This document shows positions 8,772 through 16,898 of a stretch of 64,000 nt of DNA, one piece after another; position 1 is the first letter of the stretch; every line of letters begins with the position of its first letter. The notes beneath the pieces are model-generated. The model did no database searches. It was not told where the DNA came from and saw nothing but the letters and a program-made list of their open reading frames with translations. The stretch lies in IMG/VR virus record IMGVR_UViG_3300037042_003896, positions 1 through 64,000 of that record; one strand, given 5' to 3'. Origin of the DNA: a virus. Position numbers and translations under genes: made by a program.

Positions 8772-9659
8772 ATGATATACAATATAGACAAAGAAACTAA
8801 ACAACAAGAATATTTAAAAGCTTGTGAATTAAGTAAGATGGGATTTACACAAAAAGAAATAATAGAAAATACATTATTTCCTACATGGAGAGTTTTAGAA
8901 TTTTATATGACAACAAACAATCTAAAACTTCCATTTCTTAATGTGCGTAGAACTCATCAAAGTGATAATACCTTTTTTGAAAAATTAGATTCCTTTAAAA
9001 GTTCTTATTTATTAGGTATAGTTTATGCAGATGGTTGTATTTATAATAATCATAGATTTGGATTTTGTTTAGCAAAACAAGACGAAGAATTAATTGATTA
9101 TATTAGAGATAATATCTGTCCAACTGCTATTAAAAAAGAAATACAGAATACAAAGGGAGCTAAAAATAGACAACCTCAAATTCAACTAAGAATAACTAAT
9201 CATAGATTAGTTAAAATACTTAAGGAAACTTGGGGAGTTAGAGAAAGAAAAACACTTAATGCTGGACTTATATTTCCAAATATAGAAAAAAGATATTTAT
9301 GGAATTTTATTTTAGGATTAACTGATGGAGACGGAAATATATATTTTAAAAAATATATAAAGAAGGATTACAAAAGTTTTAGAATTACCATTTGTCTTAC
9401 TGATTTACCATTCTTATTAAAACTTCAAGAATTTCTTATATCAGAAGGAGTTAATATTAGTTTATATACTAGACAAGGGAAAACTTGTAAGTATTATTTA
9501 TTACAAACTACTAGTAACAAATCTGCTGTAAAATTTTGTGAGAAAATATATGAGAATTGTGAATTTTTTCTAAAAAGAAAATATGAGAAATATTACAAGT
9601 TTATAAATATGGGCAATACCGTGCTAAACACAGAAATTAACAAATCTGTGTCAGTGTAA
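8772..9659 (+). CDS. intron-encoded LAGLIDADG homing endonuclease
   Basis: A 295-residue protein starting at the ATG just downstream of the internal promoter; a TTG at 8754 overlaps the -7 element and is rejected. An N-terminal helical part (SKMGFTQKEIIENTLFPTWRVLEFYM) resembles a helix-turn-helix. Two LAGLIDADG helices follow: LLGIVYADGCI and FILGLTDGDGNI. The end (FLKRKYEKYYKF) is shared in style with the other intron endonuclease. It should recognise the intron-less rIIB junction and drive intron homing. Its stop is immediately followed by the P7 region of the intron. Confidence 0.9.
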   Translation: MIYNIDKETKQQEYLKACELSKMGFTQKEIIENTLFPTWRVLEFYMTTNNLKLPFLNVRRTHQSDNTFFEKLDSFKSSYLLGIVYADGCIYNNHRFGFCLAKQDEELIDYIRDNICPTAIKKEIQNTKGAKNRQPQIQLRITNHRLVKILKETWGVRERKTLNAGLIFPNIEKRYLWNFILGLTDGDGNIYFKKYIKKDYKSFRITICLTDLPFLLKLQEFLISEGVNISLYTRQGKTCKYYLLQTTSNKSAVKFCEKIYENCEFFLKRKYEKYYKFINMGNTVLNTEINKSVSV

Positions 9660-9803
9660 CGCATAGATAGTGAACCTCTTAATTGAGAATATAATCTATC
9701 CACGAGTGCTCGACAACCTATTTAGGTTGAAAATATATGCTGAACTTACACAATAATAAAGTGTAAGAGGTAGAGGATAAAAAGCCTCTACGGTAACAAA
9801 TTG

Positions 9804-10183
9804 TACATTTTGCAGGACATACAGCTCCTTACGTTCTTTGTGGAGATACAACTGTATTTACTCTTCATAATCCTATGAAGGTAGTTGGTATTGGTAAAGA
9901 AAAAGGTAGGTGTTATGAATATCTTCCTTTTATGACTACTAATGTCAAAGAAGCTGATGAAATTATGAATGATCAGGCATTTGATTTTCTTCAATTAGAT
10001 GAGCAATATGCATTAAATGAATTAGCAACTCTTAAAATAAGAGTGGCAGAAGGATTTACTGCTGAAACTACAAAATATCAGTTTAATCTTCCTGCAATTT
10101 CTACTATGGAAATCAATAGTATCATAGATTCATTAGACGCTATGAAAAATGAAATCAGTAATAGGATTAGTATTCTTGACTAA
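9804..10183 (+). CDS. rIIB: rIIB-like protein, exon 2
   Basis: The last part of the rIIB-like protein, joined in frame to exon 1. It begins (T)TA-HFAGHTAPYVLCGDTTVFTLHNPMKVVGIGKEKGRCYEYLPF, completing the conserved block. It ends in a helical segment (MEINSIIDSLDAMKNEISNRISIL) that could form a coiled coil, perhaps with rIIA. The ATG at 9875 is internal. A terminator hairpin follows, closing the rII pair. Confidence 0.82.
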
Positions 10184-10190
10184 ATAATTA

Positions 10191-10233
10191 AGTGACGTCC
10201 TAAATTTTGTAATTTTGGGGCGTCACTAATTTT
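10191..10233 (+). terminator. hairpin terminator after rIIB-like gene, with promoter-like loop
   Basis: Stem AGTGACGTCC (10191-10200) pairs with GGGCGTCACT (10218-10227), one G-U pair, loop of 17 bases, then a T-rich run. The loop contains TAATTTTG (10210-10217), a -7-like element with no good -33 partner, just ahead of the next gene. Confidence 0.7.
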
Positions 10234-10239
10234 ATTTTT

Positions 10240-10641
10240 ATGGAAAAGAAAGTATTAAAAACAAAAACAACTATTATATCTAAAAAGAAAAAAATAGTAG
10301 AGAAACCTTTTGCAGACGGAACATTAAGTAACGCTGCTTTTTTTAGTTTAATAAGAAGTGCTTTACGACAAAAAAGTAGATGGTTTTTACCTATAAAAAA
10401 CTGTAAAGAACGTCAAAAAATTCCTTATGTAGGTACTAATAAACGTAGAAGGTGGATGTATAAATGTGAAGGTTGTAATAAGTTATTCGATTCAAAAGAA
10501 GTCAATGTACATCACTCAATAGAGTGTGGTGAATTAAATTCATTTGAAGATTTACCTGGATTTGTACAAAGATTATTCTGTAATAGTAAAGATTTAAAAC
10601 TAGTATGTTCAACCTGCCACGATAGAGAACATGGAAGATAA
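10240..10641 (+). CDS. HNH-type zinc-binding nuclease-like protein
   Basis: A 133-residue protein with a lysine-rich N-terminus (KTTIISKKKKIVEK). The HNH/zinc layout follows: YKCEGCNKLF (CxxC), VNVHHSIECG (His pair at the catalytic position), then LVCSTCHDREHG (CxxC and final His). This is the treble-clef form of HNH nucleases. It may be a homing-type nuclease or a DNA-processing nuclease; no DNA-recognition module is obvious beyond the basic N-terminus. It overlaps the next endonuclease gene by 11 bases, so both may have arrived together. Confidence 0.75.
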   Translation: MEKKVLKTKTTIISKKKKIVEKPFADGTLSNAAFFSLIRSALRQKSRWFLPIKNCKERQKIPYVGTNKRRRWMYKCEGCNKLFDSKEVNVHHSIECGELNSFEDLPGFVQRLFCNSKDLKLVCSTCHDREHGR

Positions 10642-11356
10642 ATTATTAACTCTCTATTTAAAAGAAAGTCCTTTAGGTTTAAGATATTTAGGTATAACTT
10701 CTAGGAAAAATCCCTATAAGTATAAAGGAAGTGGTGTATATTGGAAAAAACATTTAACTCATCATAACTTTTCTTACATTGATATAAAAACAATTATTTT
10801 ATATCAAACTTATTCTAAAGAAAAACTTAAAGAAAAAGGACTTTTTTATTCAAAATTATATAACATAGTAGAATCTAAAAAATTTGCAAACTTATGTTAT
10901 GAATCGGGAGAGTGTAGTACGTTAGGGTATATTCCTACAGAAGAAACTAAAAGCAAATATTTACCTAAAATTTCACACAAGGTAAGAAGATTGGAAGATA
11001 ATAGAGTCTTTAATTCTGTAAATGAAGCTGCTAGAGAATCTAAAATGTATCCTAGTCATGTTAGACATAGATTAAATTTATATGATTTAACAATAGGATT
11101 TGTGTATGTTGATCAAAAATTAGTACAAAAAGCTATTACTAATAAAACTAAATTACACATTGAACAAAATCTTAGAAAAAGAAAAAATATATCTAAGAAT
11201 AGCAGTTATGTGGGTGTTTCATGGGATAAAGAAAAAAACAAATGGTTATCCCAGATAAGAATAAATAAAAAGAAAGTATTTTTAGGTAGATATAGTTTAG
11301 AAATAGATGCTTACAATGCTTATCAACAAAAGTTAAAAGAAGTAATAATAATTTAA
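10631..11356 (+). CDS. GIY-YIG-type homing endonuclease with NUMOD1 and AP2 domains
   Basis: A 241-residue modular protein. The N-terminal part (LRYLGITSRKNPYKYKGSGVYWKKHL) is the variant GIY-YIG-type fold with the YKGSG-Y-W block seen in phage endonucleases. Residues about 115-155 (VRRLEDNRVFNSVNEAARES) form a NUMOD1/IENR1-type helix-turn-helix module. The C-terminus (SSYVGVSWDKEKNKWLSQI, then FLGRYSLEIDAYNAY) is an AP2 DNA-binding domain, with the expected GV-W and LG-Y-x-A-x-x-AY spacing. It is free-standing between the rII genes and small early genes. It presumably cuts a related phage allele nearby. Confidence 0.85.
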   Translation: MEDKLLTLYLKESPLGLRYLGITSRKNPYKYKGSGVYWKKHLTHHNFSYIDIKTIILYQTYSKEKLKEKGLFYSKLYNIVESKKFANLCYESGECSTLGYIPTEETKSKYLPKISHKVRRLEDNRVFNSVNEAARESKMYPSHVRHRLNLYDLTIGFVYVDQKLVQKAITNKTKLHIEQNLRKRKNISKNSSYVGVSWDKEKNKWLSQIRINKKKVFLGRYSLEIDAYNAYQQKLKEVIII

Positions 11357-11372
11357 AACTAAAGCTAGAGAG

Positions 11373-11555
11373 ATGAAAAATCAAAAAAACTATAGATACA
11401 TAATATCCTTCTCTGAAGGAGCATATTGTATATTTGATAGATGGAATAGTGTAGCGGTACGTATTGGTAAGCTTAACACAATGATAGGTTTATTTAAGTT
11501 CGCATCACTGGTGCTATATTACACAATGTTCTACGATGTTAAATTTATAAAATAA
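11373..11555 (+). CDS. small hypothetical protein
   Basis: A 60-residue ORF with a hydrophobic middle (MIGLFKFASLVLYYTMFYDV) that might be one membrane segment. It begins 17 bases after the endonuclease stop. No family recognised. It is compact with the next gene and ends where a strong ribosome binding site starts. It could be a genuine small membrane protein or a leftover of endonuclease insertion. Confidence 0.45.
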   Translation: MKNQKNYRYIISFSEGAYCIFDRWNSVAVRIGKLNTMIGLFKFASLVLYYTMFYDVKFIK

Positions 11556-11560
11556 GGAGG
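11554..11560 (+). promoter_or_regulatory. strong Shine-Dalgarno site
   Basis: AAGGAGG lies 5 bases before the ATG at 11566. Nearly all other genes here lack such a purine-rich site, as is usual for Bacteroidota and their phages, so this one stands out. Confidence 0.6.
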
Positions 11561-11565
11561 AAATA

Positions 11566-11805
11566 ATGGAAAATATTTCATATTCAGAAAAAAAGACAGG
11601 TTGGTTAGCAGGAGAAGAAATATCTACTATTGAAGAACTATTAGAAGAAGATATTGAATATTCAAATAGTGATGATTTAGTAGAATCTTGTACATCTTTA
11701 ATTTATAATAGCTCGCATCTTTATGCAAAAATAAAAAATAAAGATTTGAATGACGCGATAATTCAATTAGAAGGTGCAAAACGATCATTAATATTAACAC
11801 AATGA
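11566..11805 (+). CDS. small acidic hypothetical protein
   Basis: A 79-residue acidic protein (ISTIEELLEEDIEYSNSDDLVES). It has a C-terminal helical part (LYAKIKNKDLNDAIIQLEGAKRSLIL) like a small helical-hairpin domain. It is preceded by the only strong Shine-Dalgarno sequence noticed in the window, which suggests high expression. Its TGA overlaps the next ATG. No family recognised; an inhibitor or mimic role for such an acidic early protein is only a guess. Confidence 0.7.
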   Translation: MENISYSEKKTGWLAGEEISTIEELLEEDIEYSNSDDLVESCTSLIYNSSHLYAKIKNKDLNDAIIQLEGAKRSLILTQ

Positions 11806-12065
11806 AAAAAGTTAATAGAACTGATTTATTAGATGGTTGGTTGAAATATCATAATACCAATTGTAAAGAAGTGATTGCTAAATATCCTGAAGAGATAAAA
11901 GAACCTACGTGGTTTGATTTATTTCCTGTTACACAAGAACAGCACGATGAATGGGTTATTTGGGCAAAAACTTATACTAAAGATGTCACCAAACTTTCTA
12001 AAAAACTTATTGATAAATATTGGGGATTTATCTATTTAGACACATCACCAACAATTAAACTTTAA
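11802..12065 (+). CDS. small hypothetical protein
   Basis: An 87-residue protein with many aromatics (DGWLKYHNTNC, PTWFDLFPVTQEQHDEWVIWAKTY, KYWGFIYLDTSP). Starts at an ATGA overlap with the previous gene, so the pair is probably co-translated. No motif recognised. The W-x-x-L-F-P and Y-W-G-F pattern is reminiscent of phage DNA-metabolism accessory proteins but not diagnostic. Confidence 0.65.
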   Translation: MKKVNRTDLLDGWLKYHNTNCKEVIAKYPEEIKEPTWFDLFPVTQEQHDEWVIWAKTYTKDVTKLSKKLIDKYWGFIYLDTSPTIKL

Positions 12066-12076
12066 AACCAAAAAAT

Positions 12077-13123
12077 ATGATAACAGGAACAATAAAAACA
12101 GAAGCAGATTATCGTGCTATTATTATGGATAGTAGCTCAAGTCTTAAAGACTTTTCTTTAGATAGAAAGAAATATTATCGTAAATACATTCTTTCAGAAT
12201 CAGTTGAAGATAAAGATACACAAGCTGCAGTTATGGGACGTGTGGTAGAAACATTATTGTTAGAACCAGAACTATTTGATAGTAGATTTTATATGTCAGC
12301 CTGTGCAAGTAGTCCTACAGGATTAATGCTTGAATTTGTAGAAGCATTATATAGAGCAACAAAAGATGCTACAGATGAATATGGAAATGTTACAAAATCA
12401 TTTGAAGATATGTCTAAAGAGGCATATGTAGAAAGTGGATTTAAAATTAAATATGAAGCTGTTATTGGCAAATTTATAGGTAGTGATTCTGAAATCTTTT
12501 ATAATGAACTTCGTCAGGTGAGAGCAAATAATCTCACTGTAGTAACTGTACAGGATATTACAAATGCTGAACGAATAGTAGAGGATTTAAAGACAAATAA
12601 TGTCACTAAGGATATTGTAAATCTTGTAACTAGCAGTCGTTGGGAAATTAGAAATCAATTTCAAATAGAAGGTTATGAAGTAGATGATCATTCGTTTAAG
12701 TCTATGATGGATAAAATAATTATAGACCATACAGAAAGGACTATCCAAGTATATGACCTTAAATGTGTGTGGGCGGTAGAAGGATTTTATGAAGAATATT
12801 ATCTATATCGTAGAGCATATATTCAAGCATTCTTATATTATCGTGCAGCTAATGATATGGCAAAAGAAGGTGAATTATTTGGTTATTTTGTATATCCTCC
12901 TAAATTCATTGTTTGTGATAGCACTAATTATTTTAATCCTTTGATTTATACTCTTAGTGTTGGTGACCTTACAGAAGCTTATAATGGATTTGAACATAAA
13001 GGAAGACAATATCCTGGTGTTAAAGAACTTATAAGTAATCTCGATTGGGCTCTTTCAACCAATACATGGAATATGTCAAGACAAAACTATATGTCTAACG
13101 GACTTGTCCCACTAAAAAGCTAA
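12077..13123 (+). CDS. PD-(D/E)XK nuclease, RecE/lambda-exonuclease-like
   Basis: A 348-residue protein. Near the N-terminus is AAVMGRVVETLLLEPELFD, the G-x-x-x-E/H helix typical of RecE- and lambda-type exonucleases. The central SMMDKIIID...IQVYDLKCV gives the D...(D)LK catalytic strand pair of PD-(D/E)XK enzymes. Further on, RRAYIQAFLYYRA matches the Q-x-x-x-Y helix of the family. It should degrade one strand of phage or host DNA ends to feed recombination. The RecA-like protein downstream (17589) is a plausible partner. Crass-like phages often encode such a nuclease. Confidence 0.78.
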   Translation: MITGTIKTEADYRAIIMDSSSSLKDFSLDRKKYYRKYILSESVEDKDTQAAVMGRVVETLLLEPELFDSRFYMSACASSPTGLMLEFVEALYRATKDATDEYGNVTKSFEDMSKEAYVESGFKIKYEAVIGKFIGSDSEIFYNELRQVRANNLTVVTVQDITNAERIVEDLKTNNVTKDIVNLVTSSRWEIRNQFQIEGYEVDDHSFKSMMDKIIIDHTERTIQVYDLKCVWAVEGFYEEYYLYRRAYIQAFLYYRAANDMAKEGELFGYFVYPPKFIVCDSTNYFNPLIYTLSVGDLTEAYNGFEHKGRQYPGVKELISNLDWALSTNTWNMSRQNYMSNGLVPLKS

Positions 13124-13124
13124 T

Positions 13125-13679
13125 ATGGAAGTAAAAAAGACAATAACTAGTATATTTATGATTCCTACATTAAAGATTCCCAAAGACGCTTTAAAGGATA
13201 ATGGATTTCTCAATGGTTTTGTCAAAGATGAGATGAGAGATATACAGTATGAGAATTCTGTATATCTTTTATTTCGTCCTCAAGATCTTGATAAATTTAG
13301 GGAATTTTTAGATAATGAATATGAGCGAACTAAAGATATTATAGAAGATTACGATTATCCAAATGGATTTATTGTAGTTGTATATAAATTAAATATGAAA
13401 TTTGCTTTAGATTTTAGACTTATCAGACAAGGTAAATATTCAAAAACTTCTAATGAATTTCAAATTGAATTTCCAAAAGTGGTTAAACTTATAAAAAATG
13501 GTTTACACAGAGATGAAATTTCTTTACAATATCGTGTATTTAAGAAAACAGAAGATCTTGTGAAATTTTGGGAAGATAAATTTGATGTAACTTTTTCTGA
13601 TGAGCAAGAAGTATGGAATGGGTTTGAAGAAACTCATGAAACGTTAACCTTAACTAAACTAGAAGAATATGTACAATGA
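13125..13679 (+). CDS. hypothetical protein
   Basis: A 184-residue protein of mixed alpha/beta character that starts one base after the nuclease stop. Visible segments include YLLFRPQDLDKFREFLDNEYERT, GFIVVVYKLNMKFALDFRLIRQGKYS and an acidic C-terminus ending LTKLEEYVQ. The DFRLIRQGKYSKTSNEF block looks like a conserved core but is not one I can name. Direct coupling to the PD-(D/E)XK nuclease suggests a recombination or replication role. It overlaps the next gene by 11 bases. Confidence 0.7.
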   Translation: MEVKKTITSIFMIPTLKIPKDALKDNGFLNGFVKDEMRDIQYENSVYLLFRPQDLDKFREFLDNEYERTKDIIEDYDYPNGFIVVVYKLNMKFALDFRLIRQGKYSKTSNEFQIEFPKVVKLIKNGLHRDEISLQYRVFKKTEDLVKFWEDKFDVTFSDEQEVWNGFEETHETLTLTKLEEYVQ

Positions 13680-13875
13680 CGGATTATTAGAAAACATGGT
13701 TGAATCCTTTGGAATTCGTGATACTGTTGTATTCTGTGCAATGGTTAGTGCTATGTATGAAGATCTTCACAGAGATTTGTCATTTCATAATGTAGCTATA
13801 TTTTCAGAATATGATTACGAAAGAGAATGGTGGAACAAAAAATATGAACAATTAACTAAAATTATAAAAATATGA
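13669..13875 (+). CDS. small hypothetical protein
   Basis: A 68-residue protein, largely helical (LLENMVESFGIRDTVVFCAMVSAMYEDLHRD), with a Trp pair near the end (EREWWNKKYEQL). The start overlaps the end of the previous gene, and the stop overlaps the next start (ATGA). It resembles small helical phage proteins found beside nucleases, but no family is recognised. Confidence 0.6.
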   Translation: MYNDGLLENMVESFGIRDTVVFCAMVSAMYEDLHRDLSFHNVAIFSEYDYEREWWNKKYEQLTKIIKI

Positions 13876-14258
13876 ACAATTTACTTGAAACATATCCTGC
13901 AGCTACGGAAGTTATTAAAACTTGGTTTGTTGAGAAAATGATTGACTCTCTCAATACAGATAAAGTTCCTGAAGAGTTCAAAGAACATATGCGAAAAGAA
14001 GGTGTAAATAATGATAAATTAGCAATAATGCTTGGGTCCAATCCTCGTATGTTATTTGATGTATTTGATAATTATGGATTATACATTAATATAATTGCCA
14101 CTCCTTTAGAAAATGTTAGTGCTGAATTTTCTTATACAATATTACCAAGAGATTTCGAATTAACAGGACTTACACAATATTCTGATAGAAAGAATGCTGA
14201 AAAAGATGCGGTTATAGATGCATTTAACCTTTTAGACAATAAGCTATGCGACAAATAA
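13872..14258 (+). CDS. hypothetical protein
   Basis: A 128-residue protein. Segments such as IKTWFVEKMIDSLNTDKVPEEFKEHM and YGLYINIIATPLENVSAEFSYTIL suggest an N-terminal helical half and a C-terminal strand pair, then a helix rich in Lys and Asp. Overlaps neighbours on both sides by 4-13 bases, which argues for an operon of small early proteins. No motif recognised. Confidence 0.65.
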   Translation: MNNLLETYPAATEVIKTWFVEKMIDSLNTDKVPEEFKEHMRKEGVNNDKLAIMLGSNPRMLFDVFDNYGLYINIIATPLENVSAEFSYTILPRDFELTGLTQYSDRKNAEKDAVIDAFNLLDNKLCDK

Positions 14259-14545
14259 CAGCAGATGCGTATTACGCATTTCGTCATAAGAAACGTTTTA
14301 AAAAAAGTAATACAGAAGTTGCTATAATAAATGGGGAAGCTCATTTATATTTATTTGATAATGAGATAGCTAGAACGGATGATGGAAAAGTGCTTATATC
14401 CAGTGCTGGATATGTAACATCTACCACAAGAGAAAGACTAAATGCATTTCCTGTAAGATTAAGGATAGCTAAAGGAAAATTCATACTTAATGAATGTATG
14501 CAATGGGATGGTAAGTGGATAAATGTTGGTGATACATATGTTTAA
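14246..14545 (+). CDS. small beta-rich phage protein
   Basis: A 99-residue protein with a pattern often seen in phage genomes. A short helix (ADAYYAFRHKKRFKKSNTEV) leads into strands (AHLYLFDNEIARTDDGKVLISSAGYVTSTTRERLNAF), and it ends in WDGKWINVG. The LISSAGY-T-TT-ERLN block is a recurring feature of an unannotated phage family. Function unknown. It overlaps the gene before it. Confidence 0.65.
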   Translation: MRQITADAYYAFRHKKRFKKSNTEVAIINGEAHLYLFDNEIARTDDGKVLISSAGYVTSTTRERLNAFPVRLRIAKGKFILNECMQWDGKWINVGDTYV

Positions 14546-14546
14546 T

Positions 14547-14861
14547 ATGGAAAAAGAAGGACAAAAATGGAGTGATGATAAACTTCCTATGTATACAGTG
14601 TTATTTGAACAATTTCCAAATGCAATAAAGGAAGTTGTGAAATGTTCACAGGCAGGACATAAAAAATATCCACACGATATAGATTGGATGAATTTTAAAA
14701 GAGTGAAAGATGCTGAATTTCAATATAAAAATGCTGCACTTAGACATCTTAGTCAAAAAGGAATAAGTGAAGATATGTTGCTTTATGGAGAAATTACACA
14801 TGAAGCACAAGCAATTTGGAATTTATTAGCTTCTTTAGAAATTCAATTATCATCAAAATAG
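14547..14861 (+). CDS. dATP/dGTP pyrophosphohydrolase-like (DUF5664-like) protein
   Basis: A 104-residue protein. LPMYTVLFEQFPNAIKEVVKCSQAGHKKYP, YKNAALRHLSQ and GEITHEAQAIWNLLASLE match the three helices of DUF5664-type phage proteins. That family is related to all-alpha NTP pyrophosphohydrolases and is annotated as dATP/dGTP diphosphohydrolase in some phages. It could adjust dNTP pools ahead of the ribonucleotide reductase that follows. The ATG at 14547, one base after the preceding stop, is chosen because neighbouring genes use the same TAAT-ATG spacing. Starts at 14523 and 14538 are also in frame. Confidence 0.6.
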   Translation: MEKEGQKWSDDKLPMYTVLFEQFPNAIKEVVKCSQAGHKKYPHDIDWMNFKRVKDAEFQYKNAALRHLSQKGISEDMLLYGEITHEAQAIWNLLASLEIQLSSK

Positions 14862-14893
14862 TTAACTTAAATTTTTGCAAAAACTTGGTTGAT

Positions 14894-14929
14894 AAAAGGG
14901 AGTGAATTATCTTTACTCCCTTTTTACTT
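14894..14929 (+). terminator. intrinsic terminator before ribonucleotide reductase
   Basis: AAAAGGGAGT (14894-14903) pairs with ACTCCCTTTT (14915-14924) around an 11-base loop, followed by T residues. Confidence 0.85.
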
Positions 14930-14951
14930 CTAACAAAAAATAACAAAACTT

Positions 14952-16898
14952 ATGGACAAAGGCTTACAGAATTTATCTGAGATAACGGTTTTTAGCAAAT
15001 ACGCAAAGTATAATCCATCGCTTATGCGTAGAGAAACATGGGATGAAATAGTGGATAGATATCAGGATATGATGATTAAACAATATCCTAAATTAAAAGA
15101 TGGAATATTATCAAGCACTTCTTTTATTAGAAATAAAAAAGTGTTACCCTCAATGAGAGCTCTTCAGTTTGCTGGTCCAGCTGCTGAAGTCAATCATTCA
15201 AGAATATATAATTGTTGTTACTTACCAATTGATAGTGCTTATAGTTTTTCAGAAACTATGTTCTTATTATTGGGTGGAACAGGAGTTGGTTATTCTGTAC
15301 AAAAACATCACATTGAACAATTGCCTCCTATTAAAAAAAGTCTTACATATAAGCACAGACATTGGCTTATAGAAGATAGTATAATGGGATGGGCAGACGC
15401 TGTTAAAGTGTTAATGAAATTCTATTTTGAAGGTGGACTAAAACCAAGTTTTGATTTCAGAGCAATTCGTGTTAAGGGAGCAAAATTAGTAACAGCAGGA
15501 GGTAAAGCTCCTGGTCCTGAACCTTTAAAGATTTGTCTTACACATATTGATGCTATTCTTGAACGAAAACAAGATGGAGAAAAACTTTCCTCTTTAGATT
15601 GTCACGACATTCTTTGTCATATTGCAAATTCTGTATTAGCAGGAGGAATTCGTAGAAGTGCTATGATTTCTTTATTTAGTCATGATGATGAAGAAATGAT
15701 TACCTGTAAATATGGAAATTGGTGGGAATTAAATGAGCAACGAGGAAGAGCCAATAATTCAGTTGTTCTCGAAAGGGATAAAATTTCTGAAGAAGAATTT
15801 AAAAGTCTTTGGAATAGGGTTGAATTATCTGGATCTGGAGAACCTGGAATTTATTGGACTAATAATGTGGATTGGGGAACTAATCCTTGTGCAGAAATTG
15901 CATTACGTCCATATCAATTCTGTAATCTTTGCGAAATTAATGTAGATAATATTGAAAACCAACAAGATCTTAATGATCGTGTAAGTGTAGCTGCATTCTT
16001 TGGAACTTTACAGGCAGGATTTACAGATTTTCATTATCTACGACCTATATGGCAGAAAACAACTCAAAAAGATGCTTTATTAGGAATAGGTATGACAGGA
16101 ATTGGTAGTGGTGAGATTTTAAAATATAATCTTGAAGCTGCTGCCAATATAGCAAAACTAACTAATATACTCATTTCACAAATGATTGGTATAAATGAAG
16201 CAGCAAGAGTTACTACAATTAAACCTTCAGGAACAACTTCTTTAGTCTTGGGTACAGCAAGTGGAATTCATGCATGGCACAATGATTATTATCTACGTAC
16301 AATGCGGTTTAATAAAAATGAAGATATTGCTACCTATCTTATGTTAAATCATCCAGAGATATGTGAAGATGATGTTCTTCGTCCTACAGATACATTATGT
16401 GTACGAATTCCTGTTAAAGCTCCTGAAGGTTCTATATTAAGAACTGAAACAGCTCTTGATACATTAGAGCGTGTTAAAAAGTTCTCTCAAGAATGGATTA
16501 AACCAGGACATATAAGTGGTGATAATACTCATAATGTTTCTGCTACAATTTCTATTGATAAAAATAGAACATATAAATCTGAATTTACTTTTGGAACATT
16601 TGATGTATCTCCACTTGGAAAAGGTTTTGAACCTATAACAGAACAAGAATGTAACGAATGGGAACATGTAGGAAATTGGATGTGGGAGAATAGAAATGTA
16701 TATAATGGTCTTAGTGTGCTCCCTTATTTTGGAGGAAGTTATGTTCAAGCACCTTTTTCTAACATTACTGAAGAGGAATATAATGAAAGAATTAAAAATC
16801 TTAAGTTAATAGATTTACGTAATGTAATAGAAATTGATGATAACGTTGAGTTCAGTCAAACAACTGCCTGCAGTGGAGGAAGTTGTACGTTGGAATAA
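14952..16898 (+). CDS. nrdJ: adenosylcobalamin-dependent (class II) ribonucleoside triphosphate reductase
   Basis: A 648-residue protein recognisable along its length. RIYNCCYLP carries the first redox cysteine. GGTGVGYSV, LAGGIRRSAMISLF and NNSVVL follow. TNPCAEIAL holds the Asn-x-Cys-x-Glu active site, and FCNLCEIN carries the second redox cysteine region. The C-terminal TACSGGSCTLE provides the Cys pair that re-reduces the active site. This matches monomeric RTPR enzymes (for example Lactobacillus leichmannii, 739 residues), which reduce NTPs using coenzyme B12. The phage would depend on host cobalamin. It is flanked by terminators on both sides, so it forms its own unit. Confidence 0.9.
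   Translation: MDKGLQNLSEITVFSKYAKYNPSLMRRETWDEIVDRYQDMMIKQYPKLKDGILSSTSFIRNKKVLPSMRALQFAGPAAEVNHSRIYNCCYLPIDSAYSFSETMFLLLGGTGVGYSVQKHHIEQLPPIKKSLTYKHRHWLIEDSIMGWADAVKVLMKFYFEGGLKPSFDFRAIRVKGAKLVTAGGKAPGPEPLKICLTHIDAILERKQDGEKLSSLDCHDILCHIANSVLAGGIRRSAMISLFSHDDEEMITCKYGNWWELNEQRGRANNSVVLERDKISEEEFKSLWNRVELSGSGEPGIYWTNNVDWGTNPCAEIALRPYQFCNLCEINVDNIENQQDLNDRVSVAAFFGTLQAGFTDFHYLRPIWQKTTQKDALLGIGMTGIGSGEILKYNLEAAANIAKLTNILISQMIGINEAARVTTIKPSGTTSLVLGTASGIHAWHNDYYLRTMRFNKNEDIATYLMLNHPEICEDDVLRPTDTLCVRIPVKAPEGSILRTETALDTLERVKKFSQEWIKPGHISGDNTHNVSATISIDKNRTYKSEFTFGTFDVSPLGKGFEPITEQECNEWEHVGNWMWENRNVYNGLSVLPYFGGSYVQAPFSNITEEEYNERIKNLKLIDLRNVIEIDDNVEFSQTTACSGGSCTLE

Larger units (their letters stand above)
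8628..9803 (+). ncRNA. group I self-splicing intron in the rIIB-like gene
   Basis: U8627 ends the exon; exon GGGU (8624-8627) pairs with GCCC (8638-8641), exactly as in the rIIA intron. P2 is CACACA-GTAA-TGTGTG (8645-8660), followed by TGAAAATTG, also shared with the other intron. P7 can be drawn as GATAG (9666-9670) with CTATC (9696-9700), enclosing P8 CTC/GAG (9676-9678 with 9685-9687). Omega-G is 9803. The intron carries a LAGLIDADG gene with its own promoter. Confidence 0.85.

Noticed and set aside
10210-10217. TAATTTTG as promoter for the HNH gene at 10240
   Set aside because: No TTG at a 19-20 base spacing and the box lies in a terminator loop; noted only in the terminator entry.
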